Shown: positions 7,566-15,031 of the stretch, piece by piece | Layout: each line of letters starts with the position of its first letter | Numbering within the stretch: position 1 is the first letter of the stretch | Origin: Lachnoanaerobaculum gingivalis | GTDB lineage: Bacteria; Bacillota; Clostridia; Lachnospirales; Lachnospiraceae | Direction of reading: 5' to 3' | Length of the DNA stretch: 64,000 bases | Assembly: GCF_003862475.1 (NCBI RefSeq) | Contig: NZ_RRCO01000002.1 | Span: 1-64,000, forward strand | Translations under genes and position numbers: made by a program | Notes under the pieces: model-generated | Told to the model about the DNA's origin: nothing | The model's input: only the letters and a program-made list of their open reading frames with translations | Database searches by the model: none

Positions 7566-8369
7566 CTATTTATGTCGAATAATATCTTTTACCCAGTCGG
7601 ATAAATTCTTTTCCTGTTCTTTGGTATCGGTTGTAATAACAAACTCCTGCCCTCGGGATGCAGTTTTTAATACAGATGAATCACTTTTTATGACAGGATG
7701 AGTATGCCCCTGCCATGAAATAGCTATACCCTTTTCTGCAAAAAATGAAGGTAATTGCCAAACACTTCTGTTTGGCTGTCCGCTTTGCGTAAGTACCAGA
7801 GAATCATCATAATTAAAGGTACCGCATCTTTTTGATATATATATGCGGTTATTGGTATAGAAAGGCGCTATACTGTGGGGATGCCAGTTGTATTTTTCTG
7901 CAATTTTTTGATCATCTTTTATAACTTCACCAATCTCCATATATCCGTAAATTATATGGCGAATCGGAGCTACCTTTGTATAAGTTAGCCTGTCGTTTTG
8001 TATTTCGGTTTGTCTGAACATACCATAGAAAAGGAAGAGATCGCCTACATCAACAAAAGATTTATCCAAATGTGTAGCCGGCACACCCCATTGCCCGAAT
8101 GCAGGTATCCAGTCGTTTGGACGGTTGTCGATATCTTCATATATATCAGGATCCAAATGACAGGTAGGATAGCTTTCAAAATCAAATTCCGGATATAGCT
8201 GAGTTATGATATCCCTATAATTTTGTCCCTTATATTGTATATCTTCATATCTTTTTTTGCTTTTTCGATCAGGTATTGGAAGTGACAGTAGTGTTCCGTC
8301 GGGAAGTATAGGACTTGCCATTACTCCTGATTCACTATCCATTCCCTTTCTGCTTAATATTACTTTCAT
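7566..8369 (-). CDS. Nmad3-family protein (nucleotide-modification-associated domain 3)
   Basis: A 267-residue cytoplasmic protein beginning MKVILSRKGMDSESGV, then SPILPDGTLLSLPIPD, the signature opening of the Nmad3 family. That family was defined by comparative genomics as linked to phage and bacterial DNA-modification systems; its activity is not established. Later conserved-looking stretches are FGQWGVPATHLDK, VGDLFLFYGMFR and WQLPSFF. It has its own minus-strand ribosome site (AAAAGGAGGGC) and no modification genes as neighbours. It is a full-length orphan flanked by gaps of 230 and 296 bp, which fits recent transfer or retention alone. The DNA-modification role is inherited from family context only. 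Confidence 0.72.
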   Translation of the reverse strand: MKVILSRKGMDSESGVMASPILPDGTLLSLPIPDRKSKKRYEDIQYKGQNYRDIITQLYPEFDFESYPTCHLDPDIYEDIDNRPNDWIPAFGQWGVPATHLDKSFVDVGDLFLFYGMFRQTEIQNDRLTYTKVAPIRHIIYGYMEIGEVIKDDQKIAEKYNWHPHSIAPFYTNNRIYISKRCGTFNYDDSLVLTQSGQPNRSVWQLPSFFAEKGIAISWQGHTHPVIKSDSSVLKTASRGQEFVITTDTKEQEKNLSDWVKDIIRHK

Positions 8370-8535
8370 TATGTCAGCCCTCCTTTTGATACAATTTTAA
8401 CATATACTATTGATAAACACAATAAATAGTAATACTGTATGTATCCCGGCCGGAAAATCTTTATAATAGGCAATTAGAATATAAAGTTCACTATATTTAA
8501 TAAAAAATAAAGGATATTTTTATTAAATATATTCT

Positions 8536-8585
8536 TATCAAATGAATACTTTTTGTGTTTTAAAGGAAAGAGTATTCGTTGGATA
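8536..8585 (+). promoter_or_regulatory. Conserved hairpin upstream of cell-wall-repeat protein (copy 2)
   Basis: TATCAAATGAATACT (8536-8550) pairs with AGTATTCGTTGGATA (8571-8585) across a 20-nt loop, with one mismatch and one G-U pair in 15. It matches copy 1 at 4367-4416 in stem length, loop length, loop edges (TTTTTGT...GAAAAG/GGAAAG) and the following GGATAATRT. It ends 80 nt before the ATG at 8666. Confidence 0.6.
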
Positions 8586-8665
8586 ATGTTTTTAACAAAT
8601 AAATAATGTTAGGATTATGTTAAAGAGAAATCTTTATTTATGTCATTTTATTTAAGGAGGTTTAT

Positions 8666-9334
8666 ATGAGAAAATTAGCGATTGCTATGGTTATTGCATT
8701 AACAGTGTCGACTTTTAGTATGACTGTATATGCAGAAGGAGCGAAAGGTACATGGAGAAAAGATAATGTAGGATGGTGGTATGAATTATACGGTGGTGGT
8801 TATTATTCCAATACATGGTTTCAGGATAATGATTTGAAATGGTATTATTTTAACGGTGCAGGCTATATGGCAGCTAATCAATGGATAGGTGATTATTATT
8901 TGGGATCTGACGGTGCAATGCTTACAAATACTAAGACACCTGACGGATATATGGTTGATTACAGCGGCAAATGGATAAATTCAAAGTCTAACGAAGATGA
9001 TATAGATTTGAACAACGGAACATATACCTTTGATTTATCACAAGCGGACGGCAATTATGGGATAGATTATTATAGTGCCGGTGGAGATTATCTTTTGATA
9101 AGCGGACATATGTACAGAGATTCCGATAACAAGTATGTCGGATATAAGACATTAAGCTATAGATTTACAAAAAACACAAGATATAGAACAAAGTATAAAC
9201 TGAGTTATGGTATAGAGGTAATGAAGGATCAATTTGTAGATTTTTATAAACCGGAAGACGGTCAATATATGCTGACATTTACAGTAGAGGATGGAGACGT
9301 CACGGAGATAATGATATATCAACTCAGAGAATAA
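8666..9334 (+). CDS. Secreted cell-wall-repeat protein with unknown C-terminal domain (paralogue 2)
   Basis: A 222-residue exported protein, clearly paralogous to the one at 4506-5177. The start follows AAGGAGG by 5 nt. It has a signal peptide (MRKLAIAMVIALTVSTFSM...VYAEG), then wall-binding-type repeats (WRKDNVGWWYELYGGGYY, WFQDNDLKWYYFNGAGYM, GAMLTNTKTPDGYMVDYSGKW) and the same C-terminal domain of about 105 residues (DLNNGTYTFDL ... SGHMYRDSDNKYV ... TRYRTKYKL ... MIYQLRE). Conservation is spread over the whole protein, so the C-terminal domain is likely functional. Secretion and surface attachment are well supported; the role is unknown. Confidence 0.8.
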   Translation: MRKLAIAMVIALTVSTFSMTVYAEGAKGTWRKDNVGWWYELYGGGYYSNTWFQDNDLKWYYFNGAGYMAANQWIGDYYLGSDGAMLTNTKTPDGYMVDYSGKWINSKSNEDDIDLNNGTYTFDLSQADGNYGIDYYSAGGDYLLISGHMYRDSDNKYVGYKTLSYRFTKNTRYRTKYKLSYGIEVMKDQFVDFYKPEDGQYMLTFTVEDGDVTEIMIYQLRE

Positions 9335-9403
9335 AGATGCACTTGGCTTGTTTTAGCAAATTATAGATTTTGTTATATCAGTAATCTTGCTATTACTATA
9401 AAG

Positions 9404-9440
9404 AAAACTCTCAAACCGGTTTTCCGGAATGAGAGTTTTT
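9404..9440. terminator. Rho-independent terminator, bidirectional
   Basis: AAAACTCTCA (9404-9413) pairs with TGAGAGTTTT (9430-9439), with an internal CCGG/CCGG extension and T-runs on the plus strand. It ends the wall-protein transcript and may also stop the convergent aldehyde dehydrogenase transcript. Confidence 0.8.
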
Positions 9441-9524
9441 GTTTTAGGCAATGCAGAATCCGATATCGGGTGTATTTTTATCAAATATATCTACCTGCCA
9501 TTATATAAAGGAATTAGCCTTATA

Positions 9525-11009
9525 TTATTTTTTAGGATAGAATCCGCTTGGATTCTCGTCAAGCTTAATAAGTATATTCTTCATCTGTGTATAGTGATCA
9601 AGGATTACCTTATGTGTTTCTCTACCGATACCTGATGTCTTATATCCTCCAAACGGAGCTCCTGCAGGGATTGCATTATAGGTATTTACCCAAACTCTAC
9701 CTGTTTCAATACTTCTTGAAACACGGAATGCACGGTTAAGATTCTTGGTCCAAACACCGCCGCCAAGACCGTATACGCTTTCATTGGCATATTTGATTAC
9801 TTCATCTTCAGTCTTAAACTTTATGATAACTGCTACAGGTCCGAATATTTCTTCCTGTGCAGCATAAGAATCATTGGTTACATTTGTTATAAGTGTAGGC
9901 TTGTAGAATGATCCGTTTGCAAGCTCACCTTCTGTATAGCGTGAACCACCACATGCGACAGTAGCACCTTCAGCTACGGCTCTGTCTACACATGCCTGAA
10001 TCTTTGCTACCTGACTTTCATTTACCTGTGAACCCATCTGAGTATTAATATCAAGAGGATTTCCTACAACAATCTTGTTAAACTGATCTACAGCTCTCTT
10101 TACAAACTCATCATAGATACCTTCCTGTACAAAAACTCTTGAACCTGCACAGCAAACCTGGCCTTGGTTAAACAAAATACCAAGCTGTACGCCGTCAATA
10201 GCAAGGTCAAGATCACAGTCGTCAAAGAATATATTTGCTGATTTTCCACCCAGCTCAAGAGTAGCAGGGATTAATTTCTCTGCTGCAGCCTTTGCTACAG
10301 AGTAACCTATTTCTGTAGAGCCTGTAAATGCAAGTTTTCTGAATCCGTTATGGTCAAGTATATACTGTCCTGACTTGCTTCCTGCACCTGAGATAACATT
10401 AAATACACCCTTAGGAATAATATCCTTTACAAGTTTTGCAAGCTCAAGTATTGAAAGAGGAGTAGAAGAGCTGCTCTTTAATACTGTACAGCATCCTGAT
10501 GCAAGTACAGGAGCAAGCTTCCATGCCGCCATAAGGAACGGGAAGTTCCATGGAACTATCTGTCCAACTACACCGATAGGCTCTCTGAATACAAGAGAGA
10601 GTGTGTTTGGATCAAGGAAGTTTGAAGTATCTTCCTCAGTACGAATAGCGGAAGCAAAATATCTGAAATGATCTGCCGCAAACGGAATATCTACGTTTAA
10701 TGTCTCACGAAGAGGCTTACCGTTATCAAGACTCTCGATATAAGCGAGGTCCTCTTTATTTGCATCTATAACATCTGCAATCTTTAAAAGAATTTCAGCT
10801 CTTTTTATTTTATCAAGATTCTTCCATGAATCAAAAGCTGCCCAAGCAGCGTTTACTGCATCATCTACATCTTCTTTTGTAGCCTCGGCTACACTTGCTA
10901 TCTTTTCCTTTGTAGCAGGAGAGTATGTATCAAAAAACTTGCCGTCTTTTGAATCTCTGAATTCTCCATTAATAAAAAGTCCATACTTTTCGTCCGGTCT
11001 TTTTGCCAT
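9525..11009 (-). CDS. NAD(P)-dependent aldehyde dehydrogenase
   Basis: A 494-residue, full-length member of the aldehyde dehydrogenase superfamily, oxidising aldehydes to acids with NAD(P)+ in the cytoplasm. Visible are the Rossmann/cofactor segment VPWNFPFLMAAWKLAPVLASG, the FTGSTEIG loop, general base Glu in LELGGKSAN and the catalytic cysteine region FNQGQVCCAGSR near residue 300. The C-terminal PFGGYKTSGIGRE is typical. Similarity is to the AldB/acetaldehyde dehydrogenase type; the exact aldehyde is uncertain. It is a single-gene unit with GAAAGGAG upstream on the minus strand, and a palindrome with a probable promoter lies just before it. Confidence 0.92.
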   Translation of the reverse strand: MAKRPDEKYGLFINGEFRDSKDGKFFDTYSPATKEKIASVAEATKEDVDDAVNAAWAAFDSWKNLDKIKRAEILLKIADVIDANKEDLAYIESLDNGKPLRETLNVDIPFAADHFRYFASAIRTEEDTSNFLDPNTLSLVFREPIGVVGQIVPWNFPFLMAAWKLAPVLASGCCTVLKSSSSTPLSILELAKLVKDIIPKGVFNVISGAGSKSGQYILDHNGFRKLAFTGSTEIGYSVAKAAAEKLIPATLELGGKSANIFFDDCDLDLAIDGVQLGILFNQGQVCCAGSRVFVQEGIYDEFVKRAVDQFNKIVVGNPLDINTQMGSQVNESQVAKIQACVDRAVAEGATVACGGSRYTEGELANGSFYKPTLITNVTNDSYAAQEEIFGPVAVIIKFKTEDEVIKYANESVYGLGGGVWTKNLNRAFRVSRSIETGRVWVNTYNAIPAGAPFGGYKTSGIGRETHKVILDHYTQMKNILIKLDENPSGFYPKK

Positions 11010-11391
11010 AATTAAATTACTCCTTTCGAGTTCTTAATCTATAGTAAAATACTATAGATTGATTCTAGCATAAAAGAAAATAAATTGCTATATTTTTTTA
11101 AAAAGTAGATATTTTAACAATAAGAATACCGGATTTAACTGCTTTAGGTTACAATTATTACATCTGAAACGATTATAATACCGATTTATTCGTCTTGTTT
11201 TTATTTAGAAACATAGTGGATTGATAAATTTTATTCACAAGACATTGTAAAAAATAATTATAATATAGTACTTATGAATGTATAATCTTCAAAAGTACGA
11301 CAAATTTTCTATATCTGTTTAATGTTTTGTAACTAGTAATTTTTTTCAAAATATCGTATAGTTGTGAAAGAGTTTTTCAATGGAGGAAGAT
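11010..11391. other. Divergent intergenic region, 382 bp
   Basis: This separates the divergent aldehyde dehydrogenase and carboxypeptidase genes and holds the control elements of both. The minus-strand promoter/palindrome is listed separately. The rest is AT-rich; TATAAT at 11259-11264 with TTCACA at 11234-11239 is a candidate plus-strand promoter, but its 19-nt spacing is long. No small ORF was convincing. Confidence 0.5.
11036..11070 (-). promoter_or_regulatory. Extended -10 promoter and palindrome of the aldehyde dehydrogenase gene
   Basis: Reading the minus strand, TGCTAGAAT (11070-11062) is an extended -10. Immediately downstream, where transcription would begin, lies a perfect 11-bp inverted repeat (AATCTATAGTA at 11036-11046, complement at 11050-11060) with a 3-nt spacer. 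It ends 27 bp before the start codon. It could be a repressor operator or a 5' RNA hairpin. Confidence 0.5.
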
Positions 11392-12486
11392 ATGCAAAAG
11401 AGATATGTTTTAGGAGCAATGACACTGTCAGCATGTATTATACTGACACAGGTAATGCCTGCCTTTGCAGGAATAATTGGACACAGTTCCGCAAGTTATA
11501 AGGCCGCTCAGACAGAAAGTGTGGCGCAAACTACAGATTTTACATTTTTGAGTACAGATATGTATACTTATCAAAAGATGGAAAGTGATATAAATCTGTT
11601 TAAGCAAAAGTATGAGGGTGTAACATCAGATTCAATAGGAACTACACCTGACGGAAGAAATATTTACAGAATAATAATAGGAAACAAAGAAGCTTCAAAA
11701 AAGATTCTTGTTATAGGAGCAATTCATGCCAGAGAATATATTACAGCTTCAGTAGTAATGCGTCAGGTAAAGGAAATGCTTGATAAGAGAGCGGAGGGAG
11801 ATAAGAGTCTGGACTCTGTATGTATACAATATGTTCCTATGTTAAATCCTGATGGAGTAGCGATTTCACAAAGCGGTATGGCAGGACTTAATAAAGAAGA
11901 GTCAAAGAAGAAACTACAGGAGATAATTGACAGCTGGTCAGAATGGGGACTAAAAGAAAATCAGGATAAGTATAACTGGTTTTTAAATAAGTGGAAGAAT
12001 AATTTAAACGGTGTTGATATCAACCACAATTTCCCTACTCAAGGATGGAATCAAAGAGCGGACAGTAGGAAAAAACCTTCAAACGAGCATTATAAGGGAG
12101 CAAGTGCAGGTTCTGAAAGTGAAACACAGGATCTTATAAAACTTGTAAATAACGAAAATTTTTCAGCTGTACTTAATTATCATACACAGGGACAGATAAT
12201 TTTTTGGTCAAATCAACATGCTTCGGCAGAAGTTTTGGCTATGGATAAGGCTATGGCTGATATAGTGGCTGCTCATACAGGCTATAGGCTTGTCTCACCT
12301 GAAGCAGACGGATCAAAGTACGGTACAGGATTTAAAGATTGGCTTGATTGGGAGAAGGGTATTCCAAGTGTTACGGTTGAGGTTGGAATCGGAACTTCAC
12401 CGGTACCTGAAGCACAGATAGAAACAATCTGGCAGCAAAATGCCGGAGTATTGCCTGATATTGTAAATTATATTATAGGAAAGTAA
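11392..12486 (+). CDS. Exported M14-family zinc carboxypeptidase
   Basis: A 364-residue secreted metallocarboxypeptidase. The ATG at 11392 is preferred to that at 11380 because GGAGG (11382-11386) lies 5 nt before it and overlaps the upstream ATG. It opens a signal peptide (MQKRYVLGAMTLSACIIL...AFAG). Zinc ligands are visible as HARE (His112, Glu115 from this start) and the His of NYHTQG; the catalytic Glu is probably that of TVEVG near the C-terminus. The family includes gamma-D-glutamyl-meso-diaminopimelate peptidases acting on peptidoglycan and general carboxypeptidases; extracellular location in a wall-rich species suggests murein peptides or host peptides, which is inference. Its own terminator follows. 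Confidence 0.88.
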   Translation: MQKRYVLGAMTLSACIILTQVMPAFAGIIGHSSASYKAAQTESVAQTTDFTFLSTDMYTYQKMESDINLFKQKYEGVTSDSIGTTPDGRNIYRIIIGNKEASKKILVIGAIHAREYITASVVMRQVKEMLDKRAEGDKSLDSVCIQYVPMLNPDGVAISQSGMAGLNKEESKKKLQEIIDSWSEWGLKENQDKYNWFLNKWKNNLNGVDINHNFPTQGWNQRADSRKKPSNEHYKGASAGSESETQDLIKLVNNENFSAVLNYHTQGQIIFWSNQHASAEVLAMDKAMADIVAAHTGYRLVSPEADGSKYGTGFKDWLDWEKGIPSVTVEVGIGTSPVPEAQIETIWQQNAGVLPDIVNYIIGK

Positions 12487-12490
12487 ATTA

Positions 12491-12530
12491 AAAAGCCTTT
12501 AGGTACATAAAATATCTAAAGGCTTTTATT
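12491..12530. terminator. Rho-independent terminator between convergent genes
   Basis: AAAAGCCTTTAG (12491-12502) pairs perfectly with CTAAAGGCTTTT (12516-12527), and a T-rich tract follows. It abuts the minus-strand stop codon at 12533 and likely serves both genes. Confidence 0.85.
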
Positions 12531-12532
12531 TA

Positions 12533-13294
12533 TTAATAATTCCAGTTTATAAGCAGATATATAAGCGATGAACCGAACATATCAGCCATTGCATGCATAA
12601 GGAAGAAAGGTAACAAATTCTTTATTACTTTCTTGTACATGAAATAATAGAATAGTCCGTATACCACACCTATTACCAATGACCAAAGAAGACCTTGATA
12701 TGTGTGGAATGATACTCTAACCAATGTTGAAAAAGCCAGAGCATACCATTTATGTTCATCCTTTACAGAGGTCATAAGACCAAGAAAGAAAAATTCCTCA
12801 TAAAATCCGTTTAAAAAAGCATATCCGATTGCAAGCGGTGAAAGTGCCAGGAATTTATTCAATGCTTCCATCGGATTTATGTCTTGAAGCAATGAAGGAT
12901 CAAAATAGTTGTAGTCGCCACTCACTGTAGTAACAAGGTCGCCGAAGAGACCCATAATTGCAAACAGTACCGGAACCCAAATAATTACAGACCAATGTAA
13001 TCTTATTTTCAATTGCTTAAAATCAAAATTTCTGATAAGTAAGTACAGTAACGCAATAATTAAAAGAATAGACTGTAATGTGAAATTTCCGGTATAGGCC
13101 GCACCGTCTGAGGCAATATCCATAGATTCCGCTGAATCTTGTATAGCCTGTGGATCAGACTGAAGTAATCCTATAAATATTTGTGTCGATGTTATGATAA
13201 ATATACCGAACATAATACAGGTAACAATAAGGATATCAAACCATCTCAAATACTTAAGCTTTTCTTTCGGTCTGATTTTTTCTAAAAAATTCAT
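12533..13294 (-). CDS. CPBP (CAAX/Abi-type) intramembrane protease homologue, altered first motif
   Basis: A 253-residue polytopic membrane protein with the CPBP layout. Motif 1 reads FYEEFFFLGL, where family members usually have EExxxRG, so the Arg is Leu here. Motif 2 is FHTYQG and motif 3 HAMADMFG. The paired glutamates and both histidines are kept, so activity is possible but not certain. Bacterial members handle membrane-protein processing, bacteriocin immunity or export; none of these is indicated by the neighbours. It is a single gene, divergent from the membrane genes at 13462, with a terminator directly after it. Confidence 0.8.
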   Translation of the reverse strand: MNFLEKIRPKEKLKYLRWFDILIVTCIMFGIFIITSTQIFIGLLQSDPQAIQDSAESMDIASDGAAYTGNFTLQSILLIIALLYLLIRNFDFKQLKIRLHWSVIIWVPVLFAIMGLFGDLVTTVSGDYNYFDPSLLQDINPMEALNKFLALSPLAIGYAFLNGFYEEFFFLGLMTSVKDEHKWYALAFSTLVRVSFHTYQGLLWSLVIGVVYGLFYYFMYKKVIKNLLPFFLMHAMADMFGSSLIYLLINWNY

Positions 13295-13461
13295 TTTTAT
13301 ATCTCTCTTTCTTCTATATAATATATTTCTAAAGCAAGAATATTTGCTTGAACATTTGTTGCCTAGAATAATATAAACTATATATATGAAAAATCAATGT
13401 ATAAAATAAATGAAATTTTTGAAATTTTAGGATACAATATAAAAAAGGAGGATGATAATAC

Positions 13462-14019
13462 ATGAAATTAAAAAGACTTAGAGATATCTTTCTTATGTTT
13501 ATGGTATGTGCATTCCTTGGATGGATTTATGAAGTACTGGTTGGACTTTTGGAAACGCATGTCGGATATGTAAATCGTGGATTTTTATTCGGTCCGTATT
13601 TGCCGATTTATGGTTTTGGAGGAATAATATTAATAGCACTTTTGATGCCGATAAGAAATAAGAAAATACATTTAGGAAGACTAAGTATATCTTTTGTTTT
13701 GGTATTTTTGTCAACTATGCTTATAACCACAATACTTGAACTTATCGGTAGCTATTTTATGGAGCTTATGATGGGTGACTGGTTGTGGGACTACAGCAAT
13801 TATTTCTGCAATTTTGAAGGAAGGATTGCTCTGTGGAGCAGTGTAAAATTCGGACTCGGAGGACTGATAATAATATACCTGATAGAACCCGCAATCAGAT
13901 TTTGTATTGAAAAATCAAATCAAAAAACTGTAAATATATTTACTGTAATACTTGGTATTATATTTATTGTGGATTTGGGACTTAGACCTTTTTTGGGAAG
14001 CAACTTTATAGGAAAATAA
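13462..14019 (+). CDS. Putative ABC-transporter type IV membrane protein (PF06541-like)
   Basis: A 185-residue membrane protein with about five hydrophobic segments. The N-terminal FLMFMVCAFLGWIYEVL and NRGFLFGPYLPIYGFGGI match the small 'type IV ABC-transporter' family, widespread in Firmicutes and without a proven function. The ribosome site AAAGGAGG lies about 9 nt before the ATG. It is followed after 17 bp by the YhfC-type gene, most likely in one transcript. Confidence 0.7.
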   Translation: MKLKRLRDIFLMFMVCAFLGWIYEVLVGLLETHVGYVNRGFLFGPYLPIYGFGGIILIALLMPIRNKKIHLGRLSISFVLVFLSTMLITTILELIGSYFMELMMGDWLWDYSNYFCNFEGRIALWSSVKFGLGGLIIIYLIEPAIRFCIEKSNQKTVNIFTVILGIIFIVDLGLRPFLGSNFIGK

Positions 14020-14036
14020 TTTTTAGGAGGTAGACA

Positions 14037-14819
14037 ATGGATAGAGTTCCTTTTTTAAGTATGGTATTTATGTTTATATCCTGTATAGTCGGATTTGCAA
14101 TTCCAATTATACTCTTTATTTATTTCAGAAAGAAGAAGCATGCGGATATAGCACCGTTTTTTATAGGTGTTATTGTATTTATTTTCTTTGCAATGTTTCT
14201 TGAAAGCTCGGTTCACAGAGCTGTTTTTGCTTTGCCGTTTGGAGAGACTATAAAAAATAATGTGATACTTTATGCATTGTACGGTGGACTGATGGCTGCA
14301 ATATTTGAAGAAACGGGAAGACTTGTTGCATTTAAGTTTATACTGGGGAAAAATAGAGATAAAAATATAAATGCATGTATGTATGGAGCAGGACATGGAG
14401 GATTTGAGGCCGCATCTGTTTTGGGATTGACTATGATAGGCAGTCTGGCTCTTTCGGTTTCAATAAACAACGGACTTATTTCGACTATTTTAGACAATGT
14501 AGGGGGAAATGATCTTACTCAGCTTAAAGACACTGTAAACACCTTGACCATGTCACCTTCATATATATTTTTACTGGGTATAGTTGAGAGAATATTTGCA
14601 GTGATTTTACAGATATCACTGTCGGTTCTTGTATGGTCAAGTGTTAAAGGGAAAAGATATTTGTTTATTGCGGCACTTTTAATTCATTTTGTTGCAGATA
14701 CTTTAATAGTTATATTAAACGGATTTCATGTACCTTTGATATTTGTAGAACTTATATTTGGAGTGATTTCAATAATAGTTGCGTTATTTTCACGAAAGAT
14801 ATATGTAGAAGAATGTTAA
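14037..14819 (+). CDS. YhfC-family putative glutamic intramembrane protease
   Basis: A 260-residue protein with about seven membrane spans. The signatures FEETGR (first pair of acidic residues in the membrane) and GAGHGGFEA (conserved His) fit the YhfC family, related to CPBP/PrsW-type intramembrane proteases. The late HFVADT could supply a third motif. AGGAGG lies directly upstream. It probably forms an operon with the 13462 gene. No substrate is suggested by the context. Confidence 0.78.
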   Translation: MDRVPFLSMVFMFISCIVGFAIPIILFIYFRKKKHADIAPFFIGVIVFIFFAMFLESSVHRAVFALPFGETIKNNVILYALYGGLMAAIFEETGRLVAFKFILGKNRDKNINACMYGAGHGGFEAASVLGLTMIGSLALSVSINNGLISTILDNVGGNDLTQLKDTVNTLTMSPSYIFLLGIVERIFAVILQISLSVLVWSSVKGKRYLFIAALLIHFVADTLIVILNGFHVPLIFVELIFGVISIIVALFSRKIYVEEC

Positions 14820-14840
14820 GATGTATTTTTAAAAATGCTA

Positions 14841-14849
14841 TGATATAAT
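14841..14849 (+). promoter_or_regulatory. Extended -10 promoter for the leader/rtcB operon
   Basis: TGATATAAT is an extended -10 (TG-n-TATAAT). The sequence 17 nt upstream (ATGTAT) is a poor -35, as is usual for extended -10 promoters. Transcription would start near 14856, about 37 nt before the leader ORF. Confidence 0.5.
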
Positions 14850-14864
14850 TATAAAGTTAAAATA

Positions 14865-15027
14865 AATAATAGCGATCGAAAGGAGAATGACTATGAGGAA
14901 TACGATGAATAATACAATAAGTGGAACTATAAACTACAGAGGCATAGTTGTTCGCTGTCTATTATTCTAAACTTTTTATTAGAGAATGAACGATAAAGCC
15001 TTTGAAACAGAAGAAAACAGAGGTTTT
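14865..15027 (+). promoter_or_regulatory. Leader with mutually exclusive stems before rtcB (candidate attenuator)
   Basis: Three possible stems are visible. AATAATAGCGA (14865-14875) can pair with TCGC (14952-14955) plus TATTATT (14960-14966), enclosing most of the leader ORF. TTATTCT (14962-14968), overlapping that arm, can pair with AGAATGA (14983-14989). AAAGCCT (14995-15001) can pair with AGGTTTT (15021-15027), covering part of the rtcB ribosome site (AGAGG, 15019-15023). This layout resembles translational attenuators controlled by ribosome stalling in a leader peptide. All stems are short and AT-rich, so this is a hypothesis. Confidence 0.4.
14893..14970 (+). CDS. 25-codon leader ORF upstream of rtcB
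   Basis: A short ORF starting MRNTMNNTISG and ending YRGIVVRCLLF. It has a strong ribosome site (AAAGGAG at 14879-14885, 7 nt before ATG) and stops 61 nt before the rtcB start. A well-placed ribosome site on such a short frame directly behind a promoter is the mark of a leader peptide. The C-terminal hydrophobic/Arg-Cys stretch could stall ribosomes, but I recognise no known leader. Confidence 0.5.
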   Translation: MRNTMNNTISGTINYRGIVVRCLLF

Positions 15028-15031
15028 TATT

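Noticed and set aside
9429-9635. 68-codon plus-strand ORF at the aldehyde dehydrogenase 3' end
   Set aside because: It starts inside a terminator and runs antisense through the dehydrogenase coding sequence, with no ribosome site.
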